This document shows, piece after piece, positions 6,464 through 16,722 of a stretch of DNA of 35,040 nt. A program made the position numbers and the translations under genes. This DNA is from a virus. Each line of letters starts with the position of its first letter. The stretch's first letter is position 1. The notes beneath the pieces were generated by a model. It did no database searches. It was not told where the DNA came from and worked only from the letters and a program-made list of their open reading frames with translations. The DNA lies in the IMG/VR virus record IMGVR_UViG_3300021091_006432, positions 1-35,040 of that record, one strand, 5' to 3'.

Positions 6464-9292
6464 ATGGCTGCGCAACAACATGTAGGAATTTTAGATAAGA
6501 ATAAAAAGCTAACACAAGAAGCAAAAGAAAGCTTTATTTCGCAAGTTCTATTGATTCTTGAATATGGTACCGAAAACATACCTGCAGATAAAAAACCTCC
6601 AATACCTTTTCCTGAAAAAATAGAACCATCTCCAAATTTTAAAAACATAAAAGATGTCGATTATCTAAAAGATGAAAAAAAATATCCTGGATTTCATAAA
6701 ACTTGGATAACTAGGTATGAAAAACTAGCGAACGATTTAAACTTAAACCCAAATTATAGCTTTTTGCCTGCATTTGCAGATCCTATCTCTTTAGCAAAAG
6801 ATGCGTTTAATGTTGATATTCCTCCTATAAGTTTTCCCGGAGGATACATGCCATATTTTACTGGATTGCTACCTGCTAAACTTATTGGGAATTTAATAGA
6901 TGAAGGAAAAACTGACTTTTTATCTCCGACGGGGCCAGCGAATCTTATAAAAACAATGGTGGAAAAAAAAGCTCCACCGCCTCCTGTCGTACCAGCTCCT
7001 CCAATAATTATCCCCCCTGCAATGCCACCTGGTTTTTCATTACCAAAACCAGACATTAATTTTAACGTCGATTTAACTCCAGATCAAATACTTGCAAATT
7101 CTCCAAAGCCTCCTGAAGTCGTATTTTCATCTTTATCAAAAAAAGAATTCGCAGCAGTTGAAAACATCCCTAAAATCGTTGTTGAAATTATAGGAAAAAT
7201 ACCAAGTTTAATTGGAAAACTTAATGATCCAAAAAAAGTTGTTGGAGAAGTAGCTGTTATTGTAAAAAAATCAGGAGTTATGGGCCCGCCACCAAAAGAA
7301 TTTTCGTTTTTAGAAAAAGCAGCTGATGCAGTTTTAACAGTAAAACTTGCAGAAATGTTTATCGTTGCAACTCTTGCAACTACGATAGGCTCTGCTCCTG
7401 GATCTGCTACAACTGGAATAACTCAAGTGACCAGTGCAAATGAACCTGAAAAAAAATATATTCCCATGCAGCCTGTTCAGGAGAAAGTAAAAGAGAAAAA
7501 AATGACTCCTGGAGAAAAAGCTAAAAGGTATGGAATAGGTCTTGGAGGATCTTATTACGGTTCATCTAACGATGGACATACAAGCGAAAGAGAAAGATAT
7601 CTATCAGGACTTTTTTATGCTGAAAATTATTACAGAAGTTATCCAAAAGGAAGTTTAAATGTTTATGGGGAATTTGTTACCGACGATCCTAAAAATGTCA
7701 TCTCTCCTAATAATCTCAATTCAGGGTATCTTTATTCTGAACAATCAAACGAAGTTCAACGTGATGCAACTCCAGTTATAGATAATACTGGATTTTTTAA
7801 GCAAGCAGAAAGAGCTGCTGGTGAATTGTCTTCATGCGGAATGTTCGTAAGAGGTTGTCTTCAAGCAGGAGGAGCAGCAAATAGATTTTTTGTTTCCATG
7901 TATGCAGCAGGAAAAGCCATACAAATCCTTATTAACATAGGAATAATGAGAAATTACAGATGGGTATCTGAAACTTGTGTGCACCCAAATTATGAATACA
8001 ACTTTGAAAATCCTGAAGGCGGCCGTGCAATTATAAATGATTTGTACGATATAAAACTAGATGATAAAGGTCTAATACAAATTACGCCTAGAGACTCTAA
8101 CACTCAAATACCAAACGTACAAATAAATGCTCGAGAAGCGAAAGTTCAGTCAAAAACAAAAACGTCGAATACTGCCAATGCTACTGTTGGAGATATAGAA
8201 CGACTTTTAAATAAACATGCAGGAGCAAACTGCATTTATAATACTTACGAGAAAGGCCAAGCAGCACTAAAACAAGATGAATTTAGAACAGATTGGAGTT
8301 TAAACAAAGATTTAAAACCAAACTTGTATTGGCTTGAACCTTACTTAAAACCTAGAGATAAAAGATCACTTCTTTGGGGATTTGAAATAGGAGAAATGTT
8401 AAAAGACCCTCAATCAAAAGATTCAGGATTTCCTGCGTTACAACAAGGTGATGCAATTTTAATCAATAAATTGGGTCCCGGACAAAAATATCCACATTCT
8501 CATTGGATTATGAATGGAGAACACGTATTATTAGTTACTGAGGATAGAGAACATGGGTATGAATTTTTTACAGATACAAATAAAAAAATGAAGCATGCGC
8601 GCCTGAGAAATCCAATCATTGGAATTGAAGGAGGGGCTCTTGATGATTACAACACGAAAGAAGTTCCTAGACCTAAGACATTTAAAAAAGACAGCGGCCA
8701 ATCAGAAAAAGCTTTTAGAGATATGCTAAAACGTGCAATTAACACGCCCGACACGTCTAATGAAAAAACGTGGAAATATCAAGAATTGTACGATGGAATA
8801 TCACAAGATAAACATGATGAGATGATTGCTGCGTTCGAAAGCAACGGAGAATATACTCTCTACATGTTTGTTGAAATTCCAAAACCTTCAGCAATATTAC
8901 AATGTAAATATGACAGAGGAGAATATTCTCCTTCTCCTCCTTATCAAGGCGCTACACGAAACAATTATAGTAGTGAAGCAACCATGTGTTCATTTTTTGT
9001 TGGAACAAGTAACATGGCTAGATCAAATCCAGCATTAAATTCATCCAATGTAAACAATATGGAGCCTATAGGAGTTTCCGCAAGAGAAAGAAAAATCATT
9101 GCAATTTTTAAAACAAACAATTATTGTAATGAAGCTGAAAATCTAGGTCCTTTAGCTCCCATAGCAATAGAATACATGGACGATGTCAAACATAATTCAG
9201 TTTCTACATATTTTAAATCAGAAAGCGTTTTTAATGTATTTGCATTTGATTCATTCCCTGGAAAAGTAGCATCATATCGACCAAAAAAGTGA
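6464..9292 (+). CDS. Large tail protein with embedded NlpC/P60- or CHAP-like peptidase domain
   Basis: A 942-residue virion protein. Residues 1 to about 330 include a long proline-rich linker (KKAPPPPVVPAPPIIIPPAM, about 168-187). From about 450 to 720 there is a cysteine-peptidase-like layout: C458 in GELSSCGMFVRGCLQAGG, G662-D663 in QQGDAILINKLG, and H687 in MNGEHVLLVTED followed by a beta hairpin. Cys at a helix start, a GD strand, then His-hydrophobic-strand is the core order of NlpC/P60 and CHAP peptidoglycan hydrolases. The Cys-to-GD distance is larger than usual, so the domain is interrupted or divergent. The likely role is a tail-associated cell-wall hydrolase acting during DNA injection, next to the hub protein. 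The domain call is inference from motif order. Start ATG 6464 follows TGAGGCAAT, a usable ribosome-binding site. Confidence 0.6.
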   Translation: MAAQQHVGILDKNKKLTQEAKESFISQVLLILEYGTENIPADKKPPIPFPEKIEPSPNFKNIKDVDYLKDEKKYPGFHKTWITRYEKLANDLNLNPNYSFLPAFADPISLAKDAFNVDIPPISFPGGYMPYFTGLLPAKLIGNLIDEGKTDFLSPTGPANLIKTMVEKKAPPPPVVPAPPIIIPPAMPPGFSLPKPDINFNVDLTPDQILANSPKPPEVVFSSLSKKEFAAVENIPKIVVEIIGKIPSLIGKLNDPKKVVGEVAVIVKKSGVMGPPPKEFSFLEKAADAVLTVKLAEMFIVATLATTIGSAPGSATTGITQVTSANEPEKKYIPMQPVQEKVKEKKMTPGEKAKRYGIGLGGSYYGSSNDGHTSERERYLSGLFYAENYYRSYPKGSLNVYGEFVTDDPKNVISPNNLNSGYLYSEQSNEVQRDATPVIDNTGFFKQAERAAGELSSCGMFVRGCLQAGGAANRFFVSMYAAGKAIQILINIGIMRNYRWVSETCVHPNYEYNFENPEGGRAIINDLYDIKLDDKGLIQITPRDSNTQIPNVQINAREAKVQSKTKTSNTANATVGDIERLLNKHAGANCIYNTYEKGQAALKQDEFRTDWSLNKDLKPNLYWLEPYLKPRDKRSLLWGFEIGEMLKDPQSKDSGFPALQQGDAILINKLGPGQKYPHSHWIMNGEHVLLVTEDREHGYEFFTDTNKKMKHARLRNPIIGIEGGALDDYNTKEVPRPKTFKKDSGQSEKAFRDMLKRAINTPDTSNEKTWKYQELYDGISQDKHDEMIAAFESNGEYTLYMFVEIPKPSAILQCKYDRGEYSPSPPYQGATRNNYSSEATMCSFFVGTSNMARSNPALNSSNVNNMEPIGVSARERKIIAIFKTNNYCNEAENLGPLAPIAIEYMDDVKHNSVSTYFKSESVFNVFAFDSFPGKVASYRPKK

Positions 9293-9361
9293 TATTACGT
9301 TTTTATCAATCTTTTTGGGGTATGAAGAATCATTAAAATGATATTTACCGTTGGGTATTGA

Positions 9362-9826
9362 ATGTCCTCTTATAAGTTTAAAAGCACCGGAAGAACAGCT
9401 TCAGTAATAGAATCTGAAACAATTCTATCTACGGTCTTACCGATAGGCATAAAAACCCCGCTAAGAATAGATGAAAAAAATATTTTTGCAATGCATTATA
9501 ACCTTGCAGATCAAGCTCATGATAATTTAAAAAATCTATTACTAACTAATTGGGGAGAAAGACTTGGATTATATGAATTTGGTGCAAATTTAAAAGAATT
9601 AACTTCAGAATATACAAATATAGATTCTTTTGATGAAGAAGCAATCGTTAGAATAAGAAATGCAGTAACCAAGTGGATGCCATTTATTATATTAAAAAAC
9701 TTTGCTTCATTTGTTGATAGAGAACAAAATCAGCACGTTGGAATATTAAAAATAGCAATAACATATGACATTCCAAGTTTAGGTGTACAAGATAAAGCTC
9801 TTCGAATATCGATGTATGTGACGTAA
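9362..9826 (+). CDS. 25: Baseplate wedge protein, gp25/GpW family
   Basis: Predicted T4 gp25-like (GPW_gp25 family) baseplate wedge component. Key stretches are FAMHYNLADQAHDNLKNLLL, then NWGERLGLYEFGANLKEL, EAIVRIRNAVTKWMPFI and the closing beta strands VGILKIAITYDIPSLG. The GER-x(5)-FG core is the family signature. The length of 154 residues is typical (T4 gp25 has 132). The protein joins the wedge to the sheath start. It is followed after one base by the gp6-like gene, the same order as in T4. The 69-base gap in front of it is the largest in the structural run; it contains a weak 14-base hairpin at 9329-9342 and no promoter that I can defend. Confidence 0.9.
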   Translation: MSSYKFKSTGRTASVIESETILSTVLPIGIKTPLRIDEKNIFAMHYNLADQAHDNLKNLLLTNWGERLGLYEFGANLKELTSEYTNIDSFDEEAIVRIRNAVTKWMPFIILKNFASFVDREQNQHVGILKIAITYDIPSLGVQDKALRISMYVT

Positions 9827-9827
9827 A

Positions 9828-11669
9828 ATGGCAAAAACAACATTAAAACAGTTTAGAAACAGAAGTTATCTTGCAAAAGATTTCGATGCTTTGCGAGCAA
9901 ATCTTGTTCAATATGCTAGGCTTTATTATCCAGATAAAATACAAGATTTTTCTGAAACTTCTTTGGGCGGATTACTTCTTGACATGGCAGCATATACAGG
10001 AGACGTCATGTCATTTTACATGGATCATCAATATAATGAGCTAGATCCAGATACTGCTATTGAAACTTCAAATATTGAAAAACTTATTCGAAATGCAGGT
10101 GTTCCGATAACGGGAGCATCACCAGCAACAGTAGACGCTACTTTTTATATAGAAGTACCAGCGATATTATCAGAAGTTGAAAAAAAGTATGTTCCAAATC
10201 CAATTTCTTTACCCATAGTAAAAACAAATTCTATTTTTACATCAATAAATGGAGTTAATTTTATACTTCTAGTAGACGTTGATTTCTCTAAAAAAGACGT
10301 TAATGGAAATTATAGCGCAGAGATTAAAGTTTCAAAATTAAACCAAAATGGAACTCCTAATACGTTTACAATGGCATTAAACGGTTTATGCATTTCTGGA
10401 ATTCAAACAACCGAATCATTTAATTTAGGTAAATTTTCTCCATTTAAAACAATCACATTGTCACAAAATAATGTTACTGATATTTTAACAGTAAATGATT
10501 CTTTAGGAAATGCTTACTATGAAGTAAGCAGTTTAACCGAAGACATAGTCTACAAAAATGTTGTAAATACATCTAGCGATTACAACGAAATATCTGATTC
10601 TTTAAAAGTTGTGCCAGCTCCATATCGTTTTGTTAGCGTTGTAGACTTAGGGTCTAGATCTACAACTTTGATTTTAGGAGGAGGAGACGATGCTAACATT
10701 GATGATGATGCAGTACCTGACCCTTCAGATTTTGCAATATCGTTTCCTTATTCAAAAACGTTCTCAAGAACATCAATAAATCCCTTGCAATTATTAAAAA
10801 CTAGGACTTTAGGAGTTTATTCTCCAAATTCGATATTGTCAGTTACTTATCGATATGGAGGAGGATTAAGTCATAATATTCCTCCCAACAACCTTACTAC
10901 TGTAACTCAAGTTTCTTTGGAATTTCCATTAAATCCAAGGTTGGAAATAATGAATTTTGTAAGAAAAAGCTTTTCTGTAACAAATCAAAAAACTGCAACA
11001 GGTGGTGAAGATTCACCTAGCATCAATGAGTTAAAGTCCCTTATACCGTCTATACGAAATTCTCAAGAAAGAATTGTTACAAGGGAAGATTTGCTAGCAA
11101 GAATCTATACGATCCCATCTAATTTTGGTCGGCCATTTAGAGCAGCTGTAAGATCAAATCCGACGAATCCGCTATCAACGCAACTTTTTATAATTTGTAG
11201 AGATTCTTCATCTAGATTGATACATGCTCAAGATACTTTAAAAGAAAACATAAGAAAATATTTAGCACCTTATCGTTTGATTACAGACGCTATTGATGTT
11301 TTAGACGTAAAAATAATCAATTTATCTTTTCAATTTGACGTATTAATTGATCCATCTATAAATCAGCAGATCGTATTGCAACAAATCATTAGTTCATTAG
11401 TAAACCAGTTTAATGTAACTAAATTCTATATTGACCAACCAATAATTTTGTCTGATGTTCAAAATATAATTTATACTACGACCGGAGTTATATCAGTAAC
11501 AAACATGGAATTTAGAAGCGTAAATGGTATTGTCAATGGACGACAATACAGCGACGCTAGCTACGATATAAAAAATAATATAAGAAAAGGTTTGTTATAT
11601 CCTCCAGAAGGAGGAATTTTTGAGTTTAAATATCCTGAATTTGATGTTATAGGAAGGACTGCTTTGTAA
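9828..11669 (+). CDS. 6: Baseplate wedge protein, gp6/GpJ-like
   Basis: Predicted T4 gp6-like (baseplate J family) wedge protein, which forms the inner ring linking wedges around the hub. The N-terminus (NRSYLAKDFDALRANLVQYA, then DFSETSLGGLLLDMAAYTGD and VMSFYMDHQYNELDPDTA) is the characteristic opening of myovirus gp6 proteins. The central region carries REDLLARIYTIPSNFGRPFR. The C-terminus has the paired strands of the J-like domain (LAPYRLITDAIDVLDVKI). The length of 613 residues is close to T4 gp6 (660). It starts one base after gp25 and ends two bases before the next structural gene. Confidence 0.9.
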   Translation: MAKTTLKQFRNRSYLAKDFDALRANLVQYARLYYPDKIQDFSETSLGGLLLDMAAYTGDVMSFYMDHQYNELDPDTAIETSNIEKLIRNAGVPITGASPATVDATFYIEVPAILSEVEKKYVPNPISLPIVKTNSIFTSINGVNFILLVDVDFSKKDVNGNYSAEIKVSKLNQNGTPNTFTMALNGLCISGIQTTESFNLGKFSPFKTITLSQNNVTDILTVNDSLGNAYYEVSSLTEDIVYKNVVNTSSDYNEISDSLKVVPAPYRFVSVVDLGSRSTTLILGGGDDANIDDDAVPDPSDFAISFPYSKTFSRTSINPLQLLKTRTLGVYSPNSILSVTYRYGGGLSHNIPPNNLTTVTQVSLEFPLNPRLEIMNFVRKSFSVTNQKTATGGEDSPSINELKSLIPSIRNSQERIVTREDLLARIYTIPSNFGRPFRAAVRSNPTNPLSTQLFIICRDSSSRLIHAQDTLKENIRKYLAPYRLITDAIDVLDVKIINLSFQFDVLIDPSINQQIVLQQIISSLVNQFNVTKFYIDQPIILSDVQNIIYTTTGVISVTNMEFRSVNGIVNGRQYSDASYDIKNNIRKGLLYPPEGGIFEFKYPEFDVIGRTAL

Positions 11670-11671
11670 CC

Positions 11672-13216
11672 ATGTATAAGATATTGAAAGCAGATAAAGA
11701 TTCGTACATAACGAATAGATTTATAAAAATAGCAAGTTCAGGTTCTTTTAGAACAGGATCTAACATCGGCGCCGCCGGAACTTTAGATTTATTTAAACTT
11801 TATGGAGTCACATTTACAAATAATGACACAAATCTACCAACCCTAGAATTAAGTAGATTGTTGATTCATTTTGACTTACAACCTGTAAGGGATTTAATTT
11901 ATTCAAACTCTATAAACATTAATCATGATACTTTTAATTGCACATTAAAACTTTTTGACGTTTATGGAGGTCAAACTACGCCTTCAAATTTTGATGTTTC
12001 TGTATTTCCTATGTCAAAATCTTTTGATGAAGGAGTCGGAAGAGACGTAGTTTATTATTCTGATTATGATTCGTGCAATTTTGCTTCCGCATCACGCGGT
12101 GTAAGTTGGGAAATTTCCGGATCAGGAAAAGGTGGAGGAGCAGAAGAAATTTGTGATTACATAACTGCATCAGCTAATTTAGGCGTAGCTAGTTTTGAAG
12201 TTTCTCAACATTTTTCTACAGGAGAAGAAGACCTGAATGTTGACGTGACCAAAATCATCTCTGCAACTTTAGCTGGAATCCTTCCAGATAGAGGATTTAG
12301 ATTATCATTAAAACCATCTCTTGAAAATGATTCATATTCTTACTTTGTAAAAAGATTTTCTAGTAGAACTGCTTATGACTCAACAAAGCATCCTCAGTTA
12401 ATCATTAAATATGATGATTCTATTCAAGACGATTCTCAAAATTTAAGATTTGATCAACATTCTACGATATTCTTAAGAAATTATCTTCATGGAGAACCTG
12501 CAAATATAGCTAGCGGGTCATCCTCTACGGAAATAACGGGATCAAATAGTTTATTATTAAAACTTGTTACTGCGGTATCAGGAAATGGTAGCTATTCTTT
12601 AATATTTACTGGATCTCAATATTTCGATGGTTTAAATTATTATCCAGGAATATATTCTGCATCTTTTACGATATCACAAACAAATCAAACTTTATATAAA
12701 GAGTTGCAACATTCAGGTTCTGTGACGTTTACTCCTGTGTGGTTGTCTCTTGATGAATCAATACCATACTTTACTGGAAGCAAATTGATTGTCTATCCAG
12801 CACAAAGATCTAATTCTGCAATAGACTTTAAGAATTATGTTATTAGCACTTCTGGTCTGCAAAATTTGCACAGAACAGATGAAAAAGTTTTTGTTAGGGT
12901 CAACATATTTGATCACACATCACCTATAATCAAATTAGTAAAAAGACCGATAGAATTATCTGGCATCGTCATAAGAAAAGCGTATTATCAAGTTAGAGAT
13001 GTTTTAACGAATGAAATAATTTTATCTTTTGATGAAAAGCATGGATCAACAAGGATTAGTAGCGATTTTGATGGGATGTATTTCAATTTAGACGTTTCTA
13101 ATCTTTTAAAAGAAAGAAGTTATGTAATAGACGTCATGCTGGTTTTAGGTGGAACAAAGAAAACGTTTAAATCGGTTTCAAACGTTTTTAAAGTTAGCGA
13201 TACTCAGGTCGTTTAA
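11672..13216 (+). CDS. Virion structural protein with DNRLRE-like beta domain
   Basis: A 514-residue structural protein in the baseplate operon. Residues about 5-250 show the pattern of DNRLRE/CBM96-like beta sandwiches: SYITNRFIK at the start, SRLLIHFDLQPV at 61-72 (the strand after which the family is recognised), then LKLFDVYG, a VDVTKII strand and a closing HPQLIIKYDD. Domains of this kind bind carbohydrate or decorate virions. The second half (about 270-514) consists of further beta-rich segments with many Ser/Gly turns. The protein is probably a baseplate-peripheral or fibre-attachment component. The family match is by pattern only. Gaps of two bases on either side place it firmly within the wedge operon. 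Confidence 0.55.
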   Translation: MYKILKADKDSYITNRFIKIASSGSFRTGSNIGAAGTLDLFKLYGVTFTNNDTNLPTLELSRLLIHFDLQPVRDLIYSNSININHDTFNCTLKLFDVYGGQTTPSNFDVSVFPMSKSFDEGVGRDVVYYSDYDSCNFASASRGVSWEISGSGKGGGAEEICDYITASANLGVASFEVSQHFSTGEEDLNVDVTKIISATLAGILPDRGFRLSLKPSLENDSYSYFVKRFSSRTAYDSTKHPQLIIKYDDSIQDDSQNLRFDQHSTIFLRNYLHGEPANIASGSSSTEITGSNSLLLKLVTAVSGNGSYSLIFTGSQYFDGLNYYPGIYSASFTISQTNQTLYKELQHSGSVTFTPVWLSLDESIPYFTGSKLIVYPAQRSNSAIDFKNYVISTSGLQNLHRTDEKVFVRVNIFDHTSPIIKLVKRPIELSGIVIRKAYYQVRDVLTNEIILSFDEKHGSTRISSDFDGMYFNLDVSNLLKERSYVIDVMLVLGGTKKTFKSVSNVFKVSDTQVV

Positions 13217-13218
13217 AA

Positions 13219-16200
13219 ATGTCGAATTATAATCAATCGCAATATGTCCCTTCATTCTTAAAGACTGCTCTTCAAAATGGAAGATCGATATCTTTAACTT
13301 ATGCTGACGTTTCAGGATCAAATGTAGAAAATCAAAATTCTTTCGGATATTCTATAGAAGGAACAGGACTAAAATCTACTCAGCAGTTGAATGTTGACTG
13401 GTCAAGATTTGAAAATCACACGTTTTTTATGTCTGCAGAAGCTAAAGTAAATTTAGCATTTGAACAGATTATCAACGGATTTCCATTTGATGGTAATCGT
13501 TTAGAGATAGAAAACTTTTTCTCTAATTTAACAGGTTTTGACAAATGGGTTTTTGATAACTTTCCAAAGTTTAAAGGACAGCTACATTTCTCAGGAACTC
13601 AATTAATAGAAACGTTGCCGACTAAAGGAACGTACATAAAAATAAAAGATATACCAGGGTCATTATTCCCAGGGCTAAGCCCAAATGCAACCGCAGAATC
13701 ATCTATAATAAATCCTAAAAACAATAAATCTTTAAGCATAGAAATGCAATTAAAAATTCCTGAAATTGCAACCAATGGAACCCAGGTTATATTACAAAAA
13801 ATTAATCCTGATGACAATCATGGATTTTCTATACGTTTAAACTCTACAGTATCAACTTCTATAGTACAGACAGTTTTTGATGTATTTTCTGGATCTTCAA
13901 GCATGTCTGTGTCGACAAATATAAACAAAGGTGAATTTAATCATTTATGTTTTATATTTGATAGAGACTCTGCATTCCATAATTTAAAAATCTATAATAA
14001 AGAATCATTAGTAGCTACGTCTGCAACCCAAGCAAAAATTAATGATCTAATGATAAGTTATTCAGATCTATTAGTAGGAAGCGGCTCAAGTTATAAAGTT
14101 TTAGGATCTACAATTACACCTCAACAAACGTTATCTGGAAGCATTGATGAGCTTAGAATATTTCATTCTGTTCGATCAATTGAACAGATGAAGTCTTATG
14201 CTAAAAAATCTATCTATTCTTCTGATGACTTAAAGCTGTATTATAAATTTAATGAACCACCTCCGCCATTATCTCCTGTCTCAAGCGATTTAGTAAATTC
14301 AATAGTCTTAGATAGCTCAGGAAATGCATTACATTCATACATTTCAAATTTCACTGGAAGTTTGAGACAGAATGCAGAAGATGATGTTGACAGCAACATG
14401 ATATATGAAAAACATAGCTTGTCACCCATCCTTTTTCCTGCGCATGAAGATGTAATAGCTTTAAATTTACAACTATTGACTAGCGCTTCTAGCTATGATG
14501 AAGAAAACCCTAATATTATCACTAAACTTATTCCCAAACATTATTTGCTGGAAGGAAGCGCTTCTGAAGGATTAGTGTCAGAAGATCAAAATGATCGAAC
14601 TCCATATGGCGGAAATGGGATACCCGGTCAAGGAGAATTAAATAACGTTCAAGTAATGCTTTCTCTTTTATATATTTGGGCAAAGTTTTTTGATGAAATT
14701 AAATTATTTTTAGATTCATTTAGTGCTTTAAAAACAGTAGATTACGATTTAAACAAAAGCATTCCCAACAACCTTTTGTTCGATATTGCAAAACATTACG
14801 GTTTTTTCATACCTCCCCTTTTTACTTCATCAACGATAGAACAGTATGTTTCAACTGAAAATATAGATCCTTTGATAAAAGGAAATGAAAATTTGTCTCT
14901 TCAATCGGTTCAGCATGAAATACTAAGAAGAATTTTAATAAACTTGCCATCAGTTGTTCGTTCAAAAGGAACGCAACATAGCATAAAATCTTTTCTTCGT
15001 TCAGTAGGAATAGACCCAGATTCTAGCATGCGATTTAGAGAATATGGCGGTTCAAATTATAGAAGCATTCTTTCGTCTAGAGAATCAAAATCTGACGTAA
15101 CTGGTATTGTTAACTTTTTTACAGGATCTTTTGTTACATCTACATTCCTATCTTCTTCTAGAACTGAAACAGGGTATCCTTATCCAGAAGGAAGCTTTGT
15201 AAATAAAAAAGATTATTATCCTCATGGAATATCTACGTCTTTAAATGATGGATTATTCACGTCTGGATCATGGACATTTGAATGTTCTTACAAATATAAT
15301 TTAAATACCGTCAGGTTGAATTCATTAACACAGTCTTTAGCAAGACTGTGTGTAACAGGTTCCGGAATACAAAATCCAGGATTGACTGCTAACCTTCTAG
15401 GATATTATGATGAAACGGCACCAAAAGTATCTTTATTCTTAAGACCAGGAAATGATTTTGACGCTCCAGTTTTAAAAATGTCTTTGGATCTTCCAAAAGA
15501 CGCAATATTTGGTGGTGACTTATGGAATATTTCTTTCGGATGTAAAAGAAATGATTCATTTGGATCAATCGCAACATCTTCTTATTTTTTGCGGGCTGGG
15601 TTACAAAACAATGGAGAAATAAGTCACGTTTTAATGACTTCATCATATTTTTATGAGCTCACAGGATCTTCATCTCCATTAAACTCAAATACATTTAGAT
15701 CTTTAGATCTTGTTCATAAAACTAATGAATCAGGATCTTTTATTTGTTTAGGAACAAATCAATCTATACCTGCTGGGTCATCAACTTCTTATAGGTTTTT
15801 GAATAATACAACAAAAGTTTTTGATGATTCAGCTCGCGAAACTATATTTGATGGTCGAGCAATGAAGCTTAGATTTTGGTCAAAGCCGTTTGAAGAAGAT
15901 GAATGGATTGAGCACGTAAAAAACTATCAATCTTTAGGTGTTGATGATCCATTAAAAAACTTTAACTATGAAAAAATAGTAACAGGATCTTTTGAAAGAC
16001 TACGTTTAGATTCTTTGTCAAAACAAGAAGATAAAAAAGCTAACATCAACGGTAATATAACGTTTATAGACTTTAGTGAGAATAAGATGCATCTTTTAGG
16101 AAACGGGTTTCCTAATGATTTAAATTGCATAACCCCCGAAATAATTCTATATTCGCATCTTTCTCCTTATTTTGATGAATTGATAACTAATGAAAAAATA

Positions 16201-16701
16201 AGAGTCAGAGGATATCAAAGTGAAGACTTGATAGACAGAAATCCATGGTCACAAAAAACCCCCGTTTATGAAATCGTTGCATCAGAATCACCAATAGATG
16301 ATCCAAGATTTTCTATAGATTTTTCTTTAGTAGATGCATTAAATAAAGACATAATAAACATGTTTTCTACATTCGACTCTATGCAAAACTATCTAGGAAA
16401 ACCAGAACTAATGTTTTCTTTAGATTATCCAGATCTAGAAAAAATAAGAATGGTTTACTTCAATAAACTAAAAAATAAACTTAACTTTAAAGCATTTTTT
16501 GAATTTTACAGTTGGTTTGATGCTTCGATAAGTTCTTTTATTGAACAGTTAATTCCAAGAAAAGCAGTCTTTAAAGGAACAAACTTTTTAGTTGAATCTC
16601 ACATGTTAGAAAGACATAAATTCGAGTATAAGTTTGCAAACAACTATTTTATTTCATCAAATAGCAGAAAAACTCAATTTAATTCGGGTATAGGAAGTTG
16701 A
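13219..16701 (+). CDS. Giant baseplate wedge protein with two LamG-like domains (gp7 position)
   Basis: A 1160-residue structural protein directly downstream of the gp25 and gp6 genes, near where T4 has gp7 (1032 residues). Residues about 130-345 look like a concanavalin/LamG jelly roll: KSLSIEMQLKIPE, then FNHLCFIFDRD and LSGSIDELRIFHSVRS, followed by a proline linker EPPPPLSP. A second similar domain spans about 660-910 (GSWTFECSYKYN to AMKLRFWSKPFEEDEW). Between them, LLYIWAKFFDEIKLFLDSF and LPSVVRSKGTQHSIKSFLRS resemble the wedge segment of gpI/gp7-type baseplate proteins, where a skGT-x-x-ai motif is common. The C-terminus is helical and rich in Phe and Tyr. The gp7 equivalence is inference from order, size and this motif. 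The LamG domains could bind host glycans or stabilise the wedge. Confidence 0.6.
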   Translation: MSNYNQSQYVPSFLKTALQNGRSISLTYADVSGSNVENQNSFGYSIEGTGLKSTQQLNVDWSRFENHTFFMSAEAKVNLAFEQIINGFPFDGNRLEIENFFSNLTGFDKWVFDNFPKFKGQLHFSGTQLIETLPTKGTYIKIKDIPGSLFPGLSPNATAESSIINPKNNKSLSIEMQLKIPEIATNGTQVILQKINPDDNHGFSIRLNSTVSTSIVQTVFDVFSGSSSMSVSTNINKGEFNHLCFIFDRDSAFHNLKIYNKESLVATSATQAKINDLMISYSDLLVGSGSSYKVLGSTITPQQTLSGSIDELRIFHSVRSIEQMKSYAKKSIYSSDDLKLYYKFNEPPPPLSPVSSDLVNSIVLDSSGNALHSYISNFTGSLRQNAEDDVDSNMIYEKHSLSPILFPAHEDVIALNLQLLTSASSYDEENPNIITKLIPKHYLLEGSASEGLVSEDQNDRTPYGGNGIPGQGELNNVQVMLSLLYIWAKFFDEIKLFLDSFSALKTVDYDLNKSIPNNLLFDIAKHYGFFIPPLFTSSTIEQYVSTENIDPLIKGNENLSLQSVQHEILRRILINLPSVVRSKGTQHSIKSFLRSVGIDPDSSMRFREYGGSNYRSILSSRESKSDVTGIVNFFTGSFVTSTFLSSSRTETGYPYPEGSFVNKKDYYPHGISTSLNDGLFTSGSWTFECSYKYNLNTVRLNSLTQSLARLCVTGSGIQNPGLTANLLGYYDETAPKVSLFLRPGNDFDAPVLKMSLDLPKDAIFGGDLWNISFGCKRNDSFGSIATSSYFLRAGLQNNGEISHVLMTSSYFYELTGSSSPLNSNTFRSLDLVHKTNESGSFICLGTNQSIPAGSSTSYRFLNNTTKVFDDSARETIFDGRAMKLRFWSKPFEEDEWIEHVKNYQSLGVDDPLKNFNYEKIVTGSFERLRLDSLSKQEDKKANINGNITFIDFSENKMHLLGNGFPNDLNCITPEIILYSHLSPYFDELITNEKIRVRGYQSEDLIDRNPWSQKTPVYEIVASESPIDDPRFSIDFSLVDALNKDIINMFSTFDSMQNYLGKPELMFSLDYPDLEKIRMVYFNKLKNKLNFKAFFEFYSWFDASISSFIEQLIPRKAVFKGTNFLVESHMLERHKFEYKFANNYFISSNSRKTQFNSGIGS

Positions 16702-16722
16702 ATAAATTCATACATAATTTTT

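Noticed and set aside
6157-6648. 163-residue antisense frame across the junction of the hub and peptidase-domain genes
   Set aside because: It overlaps two well-supported structural genes, has no start signal and no domain.
9329-9342. 14-base hairpin ATCATT-AA-AATGAT before the gp25-like gene
   Set aside because: The stem is only 6 bp with a 2-base loop and almost all A-T; it is as likely as chance in this composition and has no U-tract.
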